Below are positions 8,901 through 17,768 of a DNA stretch of 64,000 bases, piece by piece. This DNA is from Putridiphycobacter sp965230485 (GTDB taxonomy: Bacteria; Bacteroidota; Bacteroidia; Flavobacteriales_D; Crocinitomicaceae): NCBI GenBank assembly GCA_965230485.1, contig CBDDLA010000001.1, forward strand, positions 2,480,001 to 2,544,000, given 5' to 3'. Under the pieces are notes generated by a model that made no database searches, was not told where the DNA came from, and saw only the letters and a list, made by a program, of their open reading frames with translations. Within the stretch, counting starts at the first letter, position 1, and each line of letters opens with the position of its first letter. A program made the position numbers and the translations under genes.

Positions 8901-9332
8901 TTATTTGATCTCTATCAACTTTGGTGGTTTTGGTTTTGCTTCTTCTTTTTTAGCAATCGTAATGCTTAAAATACCATCAAAATAATTGGCTGTAATACTT
9001 TCAGTATCTGCTGTTTCAGGCAAGGTAAAATCTCGCTTAAAAGATGAAAAACTAAATTCTCGTCTTGTAAACTTTTCGTTTTTATCTTCCGATTTTGCTT
9101 TTAATTCAGCTGAAATACTCAAAACGTCTTCTTCTAAATTAATCTTAAAATCTTCTTTTTTCATTCCTGGTGAGGCCATCTCAACCACGTAGTTATTGTC
9201 ATTTTCCTTAATATTGACAGCTGGAACTGTGACGCCTCTCTGATTGGCTGATTGTGGCATTAAATAGTTACTTTCGAATAAATCATTCCATACTGATGGA
9301 AAAAACGGGTTTCTTTTTTTTGTAAGTGTCAT
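8901..9332 (-). CDS. Small heat shock protein, Hsp20/alpha-crystallin family
   Basis: The 143-residue cytosolic holdase chaperone binds unfolding proteins during stress. The alpha-crystallin domain runs from about residue 38 to 130, with the PGMKKEDFKI segment in its first half and the conserved A-x-x-x-x-G-x-L form as ANYFDGILSI near the end, followed by a Lys/Pro-rich tail. The start is ATG at 9332. The 190 bp upstream hold two copies of a palindromic site (9430-9478), which probably control the gene. Confidence 0.95.
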   Translation of the reverse strand: MTLTKKRNPFFPSVWNDLFESNYLMPQSANQRGVTVPAVNIKENDNNYVVEMASPGMKKEDFKINLEEDVLSISAELKAKSEDKNEKFTRREFSFSSFKRDFTLPETADTESITANYFDGILSITIAKKEEAKPKPPKLIEIK

Positions 9333-9429
9333 GTTTTTAAATTTTATTGTGTTTTTACAATATCTCCTTCTTCAAATTCAGTACCATTCAAAAAAAACAG
9401 CAAAAAAGGCATAAACACATGAAAAATAA

Positions 9430-9478
9430 CGACAAAATGGCAGTTTTGCATGAAAGCGAGCGACAAAATGTCATTTTC
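9430..9478. promoter_or_regulatory. Two palindromic sites upstream of hsp20
   Basis: Two copies of CGACAAAATGkCAkTTT lie at 9430-9448 and 9461-9478, starting 31 bp apart, about three helix turns. The second contains AAAATG-T-CATTTT, a perfect 6-base inverted repeat around one base; the first differs by one base in the right half. They stand about 100-145 bp in front of the hsp20 start and past the stop of the SGNH hydrolase gene, so they fit an operator for stress control. The regulator is unknown. Confidence 0.55.
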
Positions 9479-9522
9479 CGACTGTTAAATGTTGAGACCT
9501 AAAAAAATAGGCTTGACAAATA

Positions 9523-11772
9523 CTAGCGTTTAACCATCTGAAAACGATAGGTAGCTTGATGTACATCCGTTACGATTAAGTGATACATTCCAGAGGGAAT
9601 GGTACGGACATCAATTGGGAATTGAAGGTTAGTCTTGATTTTCCGACCTTCCTGGTCAAAAATGTCAACTGTATAAACGCCTTCGAAATTTGAAAAAACG
9701 TAATCCTGACTAGGGTTTGGAAATATATATCGAGATTTATTAAGGTAGGTTTCAAGACCAACTAACTGTGCCACTCCTAGAATCCGTTCATCTGTTTTTA
9801 AACAGCCCAGACTATCGTAGCCACTTAAAGTAATATAGTGTATTCCAGATCCCAGGTCGGACCCCCTGAGCGTAATCAGGGAGTCAGTACTACCTGAATC
9901 CCAGAACCAGTTGAATAGACCGTCAGGTACTGCTAACAAAAGCGAGTCATCCAAGTCAATAATGGTATCGTTGCCAATGGTAAATTCGAAATCAGAAACG
10001 TAAATTGTAGCAGGTATTTTACCTGTACTGCAGGCCCCTTCAGGTCGATTCCCAAAATGATATTTAATATCACAATTTAGGTCTCTTGGAAAATAATTAC
10101 CTACAAAATTATGACTAATGCCTGTTCCTGTAATAATGGTCAATTCCGAATTAGACCTAACGATAGGGTTAGGAACTGATTGATATGATAGTCTGGCTTG
10201 TGGGTTGGACATTTGAACATAAATACCAATGGTATCATTCGCTGATAAAGAAAATGCAGGCAGGGGATAATAAGATAAGCTAAGACTATCTGTAATAAGT
10301 ATTGAAACGGTTGTCATTAAGGTCCAATCATTGGCATTATTTTCAGAACCAAGGTATGAACCCTGTTTATAATATACATCAATACTTTGTGCGCCAGTTG
10401 TATGCACTTTTAACCCAATACTATCTAATACGATATCTTCTTGTGGAATCACATTAAACATGGCTCCATTCCAGTTAATATTAGAATGAGTTGTTGTTTC
10501 TAGATTTGAGCGGTAGAATAGGTCTCCTCTAACTGTTTCTATATACCATGTAGTAGTAGAATCAATATGTGGAATTATGAAATTCGCACCATTATAAATA
10601 GGGATAGTATCGTAAACGTTTTCATACCAAAACAAGGCATCAGATTGCGAAATATTGGCGGTCAGCTGTCCGTTACCCGGTTCACATAATGTATCAACGA
10701 GCAAGGTTTTTTGAGGATGACCAAGGGTATTGATAATAGTATAAACAGTATCATTATTTAAATTAGTATCATTATTTGCAACAATATAGCTAGTGATGAG
10801 GTATTCACCCATCTCATATGTATTCAAACTAAATAAAAACGTATCTGTTTCACAACTAGCAATTGACTGAAAAGAAATAGAATCGACGATACTTTGATTG
10901 GTGATCGTATTTTCAATTATTAAATACAATTTCGAACTTAAGGTATCTACATTGCCGTAATTTGCTATCACGATATTAGAAACAGTATTGGAGTCTCCGC
11001 ATTCAGAATTTAAATCTATGAGTAATGATTGTAAACCATAATCTACTTGAGAGGGAGGACTATAAATAGTAGAAAGAATGTCAACATCAATGACCCTCTG
11101 GGCTAAAATAGCATGTCCGGCATCATTTAAATGAACACCATCTCCAGAATTATAAGCTCCATTAATGGTATAATTAACATTTGCAATGGTTGACCAAAAG
11201 TCTATACTAAAAGGACCATATATTGAAGAAATAGAATCTTTTAAGTCGGATTGTAATTGAAGTGAGTTGGGGTTACTAAAATTTCGAGGCTGAGTGGTAC
11301 AGATCCATATCGGAACGCTATTGGCGTTTGCAATTTGTACAATGGTATCAATATTAAACATCTGTTCAGCATAAGAAAAACCACCTGCCACGTCATTTGA
11401 CGGCATATTAACAATAATAGCATCTGGTGATGCAGCTAGGGCAGCAGTAATATTCTTATTAATGTCAGGACTTGGTCTGCTAGATGGAGGTACAAACCCT
11501 GTTGGCATAATTCGGTAGGTATTATAGCCCCCCACTGCTAAATTAATGACTTCATTATTTGGGTTAATAGATTCTAAATATGTCCTGTAACGATTAACCC
11601 AGGTACTATCAGATACTGATGGTCCTGTTCCAGCTGCTGTCGAAGACCCTAGAACAACTATTTTGTAAGAAGAAATTTGTTGACAAGGATTTCCTTGACT
11701 ATAAACCAATGAAGAGCAGATAGAACAGCTTAATAAGGATAGATAGAAAAACTTAAAGTATTTAGTCATCAT
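9523..11772 (-). CDS. T9SS-exported SGNH/GDSL-type hydrolase
   Basis: The 749-residue protein has a signal peptide ending near VYSQ and then an SGNH hydrolase domain (about 34-235). Block I is VVLGSSTAAG with the nucleophile Ser44, followed by a Gly in NLAVGGYN, an Asn in NMPSND and the DGVHLND block carrying the catalytic Asp and His. The middle part looks like beta-sandwich modules, including an adhesin-like stretch. The last 80 residues, starting at IFPNPSQD, are a type A T9SS sorting domain. It therefore probably acts as a cell-surface or secreted esterase; the substrate is unknown. Two ATG codons open the frame (11772 and 11769). Confidence 0.85.
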   Translation of the reverse strand: MMTKYFKFFYLSLLSCSICSSLVYSQGNPCQQISSYKIVVLGSSTAAGTGPSVSDSTWVNRYRTYLESINPNNEVINLAVGGYNTYRIMPTGFVPPSSRPSPDINKNITAALAASPDAIIVNMPSNDVAGGFSYAEQMFNIDTIVQIANANSVPIWICTTQPRNFSNPNSLQLQSDLKDSISSIYGPFSIDFWSTIANVNYTINGAYNSGDGVHLNDAGHAILAQRVIDVDILSTIYSPPSQVDYGLQSLLIDLNSECGDSNTVSNIVIANYGNVDTLSSKLYLIIENTITNQSIVDSISFQSIASCETDTFLFSLNTYEMGEYLITSYIVANNDTNLNNDTVYTIINTLGHPQKTLLVDTLCEPGNGQLTANISQSDALFWYENVYDTIPIYNGANFIIPHIDSTTTWYIETVRGDLFYRSNLETTTHSNINWNGAMFNVIPQEDIVLDSIGLKVHTTGAQSIDVYYKQGSYLGSENNANDWTLMTTVSILITDSLSLSYYPLPAFSLSANDTIGIYVQMSNPQARLSYQSVPNPIVRSNSELTIITGTGISHNFVGNYFPRDLNCDIKYHFGNRPEGACSTGKIPATIYVSDFEFTIGNDTIIDLDDSLLLAVPDGLFNWFWDSGSTDSLITLRGSDLGSGIHYITLSGYDSLGCLKTDERILGVAQLVGLETYLNKSRYIFPNPSQDYVFSNFEGVYTVDIFDQEGRKIKTNLQFPIDVRTIPSGMYHLIVTDVHQATYRFQMVKR

Positions 11773-11830
11773 GTGGGTTTAATCAAGACTAAATATAAGG
11801 TAATTCTCACTATCTTCGCAAAAAAAAGCC

Positions 11831-12703
11831 ATGCTACAATCCATGACAGGTTTTGGAAAAGCTGTCCAAACTTATAGGGGAAAGAATATTTCAATTGAAA
11901 TCAAATCATTGAATTCCAAAAATTTTGATTTGTTTATTAAAATGCCAAATGCCTATAAAGCAAGAGAAATAGAATTGAGGAAGAGAATGGGAGATCAATT
12001 GGGTAGAGGAAAAGTTGAATGTATCATACAAGTTGAGTCGGCCGGAGAGGAGGTTTCCAATCAGTTCAACCAACAGGTCGTTCAAAATTATTATGACCAA
12101 CTCTTAACTATTCAACAAAACTTAAATTTACCTGAAACTGATTTGCTTCAAATTATTACTAAAATGCCAGATGTATTTACTACTGGAGATGAGATTTTAG
12201 ATGATGGTGAATGGGAAGCTATAATGTCAACAGCTGATAAGGCAATCGAACATTTGATTGATTTTAGAAACCAGGAAGGACAGCAACTCTTGAATGAATT
12301 TGACTTGAGGATTGATAATATTGAGAAAGCATTCTTACAGATACCAAATTATGAGTCATCCAGGATAGATGGAATTAAAGAAAGGATTGAAAATAACTTA
12401 GAGGAGTTTATTGGTCTTGCTAAAGTTGATAAAAATCGTTTTGAACAAGAGCTCATATATTATATTGAAAAAATCGATATCGCAGAAGAAAAATTACGTC
12501 TTTCAGGACACTTAAACTATTTTAGAGAGGTTTTAAATCAACAAAAATCGCAAGGTAAGAAGTTAGGTTTTATTGTTCAGGAAATAGGTCGGGAAATTAA
12601 TACACTTGGCTCAAAATCATATGATGCCGATATGCAAAAGTTAGTGGTTGAAATGAAAGATGAGTTAGAAAAAATTAAGGAGCAGATTTTAAATACGTTA
12701 TAA
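11831..12703 (+). CDS. yicC: YicC family endoribonuclease
   Basis: The 290-residue protein starts with the family's MLQSMTGFG and ends with the conserved region EIGREINTLGSKS before a helical C terminus. YicC proteins are RNases; the Escherichia coli member cuts some small RNAs. The stop codon shares one base with the start of gmk, so translation is probably coupled. A TATCTTCG sequence about 13 bases before the ATG resembles a -7 element. The order yicC-gmk is common in bacteria. Confidence 0.93.
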   Translation: MLQSMTGFGKAVQTYRGKNISIEIKSLNSKNFDLFIKMPNAYKAREIELRKRMGDQLGRGKVECIIQVESAGEEVSNQFNQQVVQNYYDQLLTIQQNLNLPETDLLQIITKMPDVFTTGDEILDDGEWEAIMSTADKAIEHLIDFRNQEGQQLLNEFDLRIDNIEKAFLQIPNYESSRIDGIKERIENNLEEFIGLAKVDKNRFEQELIYYIEKIDIAEEKLRLSGHLNYFREVLNQQKSQGKKLGFIVQEIGREINTLGSKSYDADMQKLVVEMKDELEKIKEQILNTL

Positions 12704-13317
12704 TGCTAGCCTCTGAAAACAACATAGAACAATCATTTTGGGGCGATTTAATGGGGACGTGCATTATTTTTTCTGCACCAAGTGGAGCTGGTAAAACTAC
12801 AATTGTAAAGTATCTGATGCACCAAATAGAATTGCTTACTTTTTCAATATCAGCCACTAGTCGGAAACCAAGAGGTCAAGAAAAAAATGGGGTTGATTAT
12901 TATTTTTTTTCAGTTGAAGAATTTAAGCTGAGAATTGCAAATGAAGAATTTGTTGAGTGGGAGGAAGTGTATACCAATAATTTTTATGGGACTCTAAAAT
13001 CAGAAGTTTTAAAGGCATGGAAAAATGGAAAAACTGTGGTTTTTGATGTTGATGTTATTGGAGGAATGAATTTGAAAGCCATTTTTGGTGAACGCGCTAA
13101 ATCTATTTTTGTTAAGCCCCCATCTTTATTTGCCTTAGAACAAAGACTTAATTATAGACAAACTGAAACTGAAGAACAAATAAAGATGAGGTTGGATAAA
13201 GCTAATGAGGAGTTAAGCTATGCTGATGAATTCGACCATGTTTTGCTAAATGATGATTTGGAAAAAGCGTGTAATGAAATTAAGACGGTGGTGGAGGAAT
13301 TCATAAGTAATGAGTGA
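12703..13317 (+). CDS. gmk: Guanylate kinase
   Basis: This enzyme converts GMP to GDP with ATP. The P-loop SAPSGAGKTT is at 24-33, followed by the GMP-binding SATSRKPRGQEKNGVDY segment and a lid region. The frame from 12703 gives 204 residues and overlaps the yicC stop by one base. An alternative start is Met17 at 12751, which would give a 188-residue protein opening right before the P-loop as most family members do. I keep the longer form because of the coupled start, but this is undecided. The end overlaps nadD by eight bases. Confidence 0.95.
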   Translation: MLASENNIEQSFWGDLMGTCIIFSAPSGAGKTTIVKYLMHQIELLTFSISATSRKPRGQEKNGVDYYFFSVEEFKLRIANEEFVEWEEVYTNNFYGTLKSEVLKAWKNGKTVVFDVDVIGGMNLKAIFGERAKSIFVKPPSLFALEQRLNYRQTETEEQIKMRLDKANEELSYADEFDHVLLNDDLEKACNEIKTVVEEFISNE

Positions 13318-13969
13318 AATAGTAAGTAATATTATTAATTTTTTCAACAATCCAGAGGGGTCAGAAAAAACGGTTGGCTTATTTTTCGGCTCATTTAACC
13401 CCATTCATGTGGGACATTTGATATTAGCCAATCATTTTGTTAATGATACTGAAATGGATGAGGTATGGTTTGTGGTGTCACCTCACAACCCTCATAAAGC
13501 TAAGTCATCTTTGCTGGATGAAACTCACCGATTGGCTATGGTTAAAGAGGCGATTGATGATAATCCAAAGTTAAGGGCTTCTAATATCGAATTTAAATTA
13601 CCTAAACCATCCTATACTGTTGATACATTAGCATACTTAAAAGAACAATATCCAAACCATCAGTTTGCATTAATTATGGGGGAAGATAATTTAAGATCGT
13701 TTCATAAATGGAAAAACTATGAGATTATTCTAGAAAAGTATCCCATTTTTATTTATCCAAGAGTCTATACCATTCAAGAGCTAGAAACAAAAGATAAAGC
13801 TGAAAAAAATAAATTGCAAAACCACCCACATATTCAATTGGTGGATGCTCCGTTAATGAAAATATCATCTAGCCACATTCGAAAATCCATAAAGGAAGGT
13901 AAAGATATCAGGTATTTAGTATCGGAGCCTGTTTTCAAGTATTTGGATGAGATGAATTTTTATAAGTAG
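13310..13969 (+). CDS. nadD: Nicotinate-nucleotide adenylyltransferase
   Basis: The 219-residue enzyme makes deamido-NAD from nicotinate mononucleotide and ATP. The nucleotidyltransferase signature is seen as FFGSFNPIHVGH from about residue 25, and the C-terminal ISSSHIRKSI matches the family's ISSTxIR motif. It carries about 20 residues before the usual start (MSEIVSNIINFF...). No ATG lies between, so the extension is likely real. The start overlaps gmk by eight bases, making a three-gene coupled unit. Confidence 0.95.
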   Translation: MSEIVSNIINFFNNPEGSEKTVGLFFGSFNPIHVGHLILANHFVNDTEMDEVWFVVSPHNPHKAKSSLLDETHRLAMVKEAIDDNPKLRASNIEFKLPKPSYTVDTLAYLKEQYPNHQFALIMGEDNLRSFHKWKNYEIILEKYPIFIYPRVYTIQELETKDKAEKNKLQNHPHIQLVDAPLMKISSSHIRKSIKEGKDIRYLVSEPVFKYLDEMNFYK

Positions 13970-14132
13970 TATTCGAATACTTATGAAATTTTGCTTTTGT
14001 TATGCTTTGTTTTTTATTCTGCGTATGCAACTTCTAATATTACCTTACAACTTTTTTAACTTTAAACTTCCTTTAAGTTTGCGATTTTAATCCTGTATTC
14101 TGACCAAAATAAAAATGTTACTTTAGCAGTTC

Positions 14133-16988
14133 ATGAATAAATGTCTTGGTCTCATTTTTTCTGTCTTGATGGCTATTAATGGTTTTTCTCAAAGCTATTA
14201 CTTTAAAAATTACGGCCTTAAGGAAGGCTTATCACATAATGAACTACACGATATTATTCAAGCTCGAGATCAATCGCTTTGGATAACCTCTTTTTATGGA
14301 GTCATGAATTTTGACGGCCGATCATTCCAATCATATACAAAGGATGATGGTTTGTGTTCCAATCAAATTCGAAACGTATTTGAAGATTCAAAAGGCAGAA
14401 TTTGGGTGGGATCGTGGCGTAAAAATGGCCTAAGTATAATTGATGGCGGGAAAGTATTCACTCCTAAAGATTCAATTTTAAAAGTTAAAGAAGTCATGAC
14501 GGCCGCCTTTGAAGATTCAACGGGCACAATTTGGTTATTTGGTACAGAAAGTATTATTAAGTACAAAAATGATCGATTCGAAAAAATAGACACTGACTAT
14601 AGTCGCGGTAAGTTCTATCGTCCAAATGGTGTGGAACAAATTGATGATAATCATTTACTTATTCCACTCATTGAAGGTGGGATTGCCAAGTTGACCTTGT
14701 ACCCATTTTCAGTGGAATTTATAAATAGTGAATCGCATGGCATTAACAATACTTGCTATTCTATTTTTAAGGATCATGAAAATACAATTTGGGTGGGTCA
14801 TTATGGTGGTTTATTTTCCATTAAAAATGATGTGATAAAGAAATATGAATTGCCTGGTGATGGCAATAAAAATAGAGTTTGGAGCATAGATGAAGATCGT
14901 AATGGCAATTTATGGATGGCACTATACGGTGGTGGTTTTGTAAGATGGGATAAGGCCTCTGATTTTACATTTGTGAGTAGTAAGAATGGTTTAATAGACA
15001 ACTACTGCTATGAATTATTGATCGATCAAGAGAATAATAAATGGGTAACCACAGATCAGGGCGGTTTAGTAAAATTTAGAGATTTTTCTTTTAAATATTT
15101 TAATGTTGAACATGGACTGCCTACTAATTACATTTCAGACGTGGTAGAAATGAATAATCAGATTATTTGTGGGGGAGAAAAAGGTTTAATTTATTTTGCA
15201 AATGACTCTATTGTTGAACAAAAGCACACTAATCTTAGCATCAATGATTTAGATGTTGATGAGGAAAATAATTTGTGGATGGCTACCAAAACGGGGTATG
15301 GTATAGCCTCTAATCCTGACCTCAAAATTTACCATGATGATGAATCATTTATAACCATCAATACAGAAGACCATATTTTTGCAGGAGGATACAGAAAAAT
15401 TGTGATTGATCATGAGGTTATTCTTAGCAATAAACATTTTAATGTCAAGACAGCGGAAACCCATGATAATATGTATCTACTCGGCTTAGCGCAGTATGCT
15501 GTCAATTTAAAAAATGGCAAACTGAGCAAGGGGATTATTCCTGCGAGCGAGTTTAATTTGGTTTATGCCTCAATAAAGTTGTCAGACAGCACATTTATTT
15601 TGGGGAATCCGAATGAAATGGCCTACCTTAAATATGTCAATGGTGATTATGAGGTTCAACGTTTTCCAAGAAAACGTTTTGGAAATATAAAAGGGTTTAC
15701 AGCCTTTATGGTTGAAAATAATAATTTATGGATTGCCTCAGATAATGCTTTAAGTCAAGTTAAATTAGATTTGCTGCTGGAAAAAGATTCTATAGTCATT
15801 TCAACGATTGATCAATCTAAAGGGTTTATCAATGGTAAGTCAAGTCCAAATGCTTTGATCATGGATAAAAGTAAAGCCATTTGGATGGCTACGTCCAATG
15901 GTTTGATGAAGTATGATCCATCATATTCTGAAGTCAATCAAACTTTACCAACATTAAAAATAGCCAATGTCAAATTATTCTCAGAGCCATTTAATGATAG
16001 CTTGTATCGTTCAAATGGTCGGTTGGAATTGCCTTATGATAAAAACCATTTTATATTTGAAATGTCTGCAATATCTCTGACGCATCCAGAAAATATTAAG
16101 TTCAAATATAGACTTAAAGGATTAGAAGAAGAATGGTCGGACCCGGTATATGATCATAGAGTGGTTTATTCTTATTTACCACCTAACGATTATCAATTCG
16201 AATTCATAGCCACCAACGGCTCTGGGTATTGGGAAAAAATACCAGTCGTTTACTCGTTTTCTATTTTACCACCGTTTTGGGAAACTACTTGGTTTTACTT
16301 TTTAATTGTCCTAGTTATTGCTGGGGTTTTTATTTATATCATGTTCAGATTTAGACAAAGACTCAAAAAGAAACAATATGAACAAGAATTATTTACACGG
16401 CATATTTTACAAGGTCAAGAAGTAGAGCGCAAAAGAATCTCAAAAGAACTGCATGATGGTATTGGACAAAAATTAGTACTAATTAGTAATGCGGTTATTC
16501 AAGAAAAAAATGATGATTTGCCAAGTTTGGTCAATAATACAATTGATGAAGTGAGGAGTATTTCTCGGAATCTTCACCCTTTTCAATTAGAACGTTTTGG
16601 AATTACTAAAGCATTGGAAGGCTTAATTGAAGAAATTAGCGCATCTGGAGCTGATATCTTCTTTTCAGAAGAGATTGAAAATATTGATGGCCTGTTGAGC
16701 AAGGACAATGAAATTAACCTCTATCGTATTTTTCAGGAATGCATTAATAATATATTTAAACATTCAAAGGCCAAATCGGCCAGATTTGTGGTAGAAAAAC
16801 GAGACCAAAATATATATGTTGAGATCAAGGATAATGGTGTTGGTTTTATTTTTGAAAAAGGATCAACTACAATAAATAGTCTGGGGCTAAAATCTCTTGA
16901 AGAGCGTGTTAAAATTATGAATGGTTCTGTGAAGTTCAAAACAGGGATGAATAAGGGGACAGAAATTAATATATTTATAAAAACATGA
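14133..16988 (+). CDS. Propeller-type sensor histidine kinase (Reg_prop, Y_Y_Y, HisKA_3)
   Basis: The 951-residue protein has a signal peptide (to about 19), then many beta-propeller repeats of the form D-x-x-G-x-x-W-x-x-T/S, for instance RIWVG, TIWLFG and NLWMA (about 25-610). A Y_Y_Y domain lies around 630-715 and one membrane helix near 720-742. The cytosolic part has a HisKA_3 segment with phospho-acceptor His774 in KELHDGIGQ, then an HATPase domain with the N-box around FQECINNIFKHSK and G-box DNGVGF. There is no receiver or DNA-binding domain, so it is not a hybrid; it must signal to the regulator that overlaps it by four bases. The periplasmic ligand, possibly a glycan, is unknown. Confidence 0.9.
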   Translation: MNKCLGLIFSVLMAINGFSQSYYFKNYGLKEGLSHNELHDIIQARDQSLWITSFYGVMNFDGRSFQSYTKDDGLCSNQIRNVFEDSKGRIWVGSWRKNGLSIIDGGKVFTPKDSILKVKEVMTAAFEDSTGTIWLFGTESIIKYKNDRFEKIDTDYSRGKFYRPNGVEQIDDNHLLIPLIEGGIAKLTLYPFSVEFINSESHGINNTCYSIFKDHENTIWVGHYGGLFSIKNDVIKKYELPGDGNKNRVWSIDEDRNGNLWMALYGGGFVRWDKASDFTFVSSKNGLIDNYCYELLIDQENNKWVTTDQGGLVKFRDFSFKYFNVEHGLPTNYISDVVEMNNQIICGGEKGLIYFANDSIVEQKHTNLSINDLDVDEENNLWMATKTGYGIASNPDLKIYHDDESFITINTEDHIFAGGYRKIVIDHEVILSNKHFNVKTAETHDNMYLLGLAQYAVNLKNGKLSKGIIPASEFNLVYASIKLSDSTFILGNPNEMAYLKYVNGDYEVQRFPRKRFGNIKGFTAFMVENNNLWIASDNALSQVKLDLLLEKDSIVISTIDQSKGFINGKSSPNALIMDKSKAIWMATSNGLMKYDPSYSEVNQTLPTLKIANVKLFSEPFNDSLYRSNGRLELPYDKNHFIFEMSAISLTHPENIKFKYRLKGLEEEWSDPVYDHRVVYSYLPPNDYQFEFIATNGSGYWEKIPVVYSFSILPPFWETTWFYFLIVLVIAGVFIYIMFRFRQRLKKKQYEQELFTRHILQGQEVERKRISKELHDGIGQKLVLISNAVIQEKNDDLPSLVNNTIDEVRSISRNLHPFQLERFGITKALEGLIEEISASGADIFFSEEIENIDGLLSKDNEINLYRIFQECINNIFKHSKAKSARFVVEKRDQNIYVEIKDNGVGFIFEKGSTTINSLGLKSLEERVKIMNGSVKFKTGMNKGTEINIFIKT

Positions 16989-17620
16989 GTTTGGCTAAAA
17001 TAGATATTCTAATTGCAGATGACCATCCATTGTCTTTAGCCGGATTGAAAACTATGGTGCAAGAATTAGACTTTATTGACCAAATCTATGAAGCTAATGA
17101 TGGGCGAATGGCCCTTGAAAAAATTCTGAAGCACGTTCCGCAAATTGTGATACTGGATATAGAAATGCCTTATCATTCTGGAATAGAAGTGGCCAAGGAA
17201 ATTATCAAAAAAAATCTCCCTACAAAAATTATATTTTTAACCCTTCATAAAGAAAAAACGCTATTTGATGAGGTCATTAAACTGGGAATTGCGGGGTATT
17301 TGCTGAAAGAATTTTCTTTGGCAGAAACTAAAGCCTGTATTAGCACGGTCAATAATGGTGGGACATTCATTAGCCCGGTTCTAGAAGGTTTGTTAGAAGC
17401 CAATGAAGGCTTAGACATGTCCATTTTTACAAAATCGGAGATTAATATTTTGAGACTAATTGCCAAAAATAAAACGTCTCCTGAAATTGCTGATATGCTA
17501 TTTGTTAGTGCAAAAACAATTGAAAATCACAGGGCCAATATTGCCCGAAAATTAGAGCTCCAACCTGAAAAAAACTCATTGTTAAAATGGGTAATGAAAC
17601 ATCAACAAGCCTTTATATAA
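16985..17620 (+). CDS. NarL/FixJ-type response regulator
   Basis: The 211-residue regulator has a receiver domain with the acid pair Asp12/Asp13, phospho-acceptor Asp58 in VILDIEMP and the conserved Lys108. A LuxR-type helix-turn-helix follows at about 148-205, with FTKSEINILRLIA and SAKTIENHRANI as the usual signature. Its start overlaps the kinase stop (ATGA), so it is the direct partner. The genes downstream, and the shared palindrome at 17653-17665 and 24015-24025, are candidate targets. Confidence 0.95.
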   Translation: MSLAKIDILIADDHPLSLAGLKTMVQELDFIDQIYEANDGRMALEKILKHVPQIVILDIEMPYHSGIEVAKEIIKKNLPTKIIFLTLHKEKTLFDEVIKLGIAGYLLKEFSLAETKACISTVNNGGTFISPVLEGLLEANEGLDMSIFTKSEINILRLIAKNKTSPEIADMLFVSAKTIENHRANIARKLELQPEKNSLLKWVMKHQQAFI

Positions 17621-17622
17621 CT

Positions 17623-17665
17623 CCCATAAATGCGTCTTTTCCGGTAAAAATGAGGGGAAACCCCT
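17623..17665. promoter_or_regulatory. Candidate operator A: CCCATAAATGCGT and AGGGGAAACCCCT
   Basis: CCCATAAATGCGT (17623-17635) lies right after the regulator gene and AGGGGAAACCCCT, a 5-bp inverted repeat around AAA, is at 17653-17665, about 104 bp before the ATG of the giant surface protein. Both have close matches at 24015-24035 in front of the next secreted-protein gene. This is the basis for proposing a binding site of the neighbouring NarL-type regulator. Confidence 0.4.
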
Positions 17666-17706
17666 ATTGTATTTCATTACTTTCTCCCACAGCTTTGTAA
17701 TAGAAA

Positions 17707-17744
17707 AAAAGGCCCTAAGAATTCAATATAAATTCTAGCCTTTT
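17707..17744 (+). terminator. Hairpin between the regulator gene and the giant surface protein
   Basis: AAAAGGC pairs with GCCTTTT and, inside a small bulge, AGAATT pairs with AATTCT; a T run follows on the plus strand. It would end the kinase/regulator transcript. It is only 25 bp before the ATG at 17769, so any promoter of the surface protein that lies upstream would have to read through it, and it could act as an attenuator. Confidence 0.65.
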
Positions 17745-17768
17745 AATTTGAAATTAATTGTTTCTATT

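Noticed and set aside
13963..13983. TAAGTA/TACTTA hairpin and AGTATTCGAATACT palindrome at the nadD stop
   Set aside because: The stem is short and AT-rich without a T run, so a terminator is not supported, and there is no second copy to suggest an operator.
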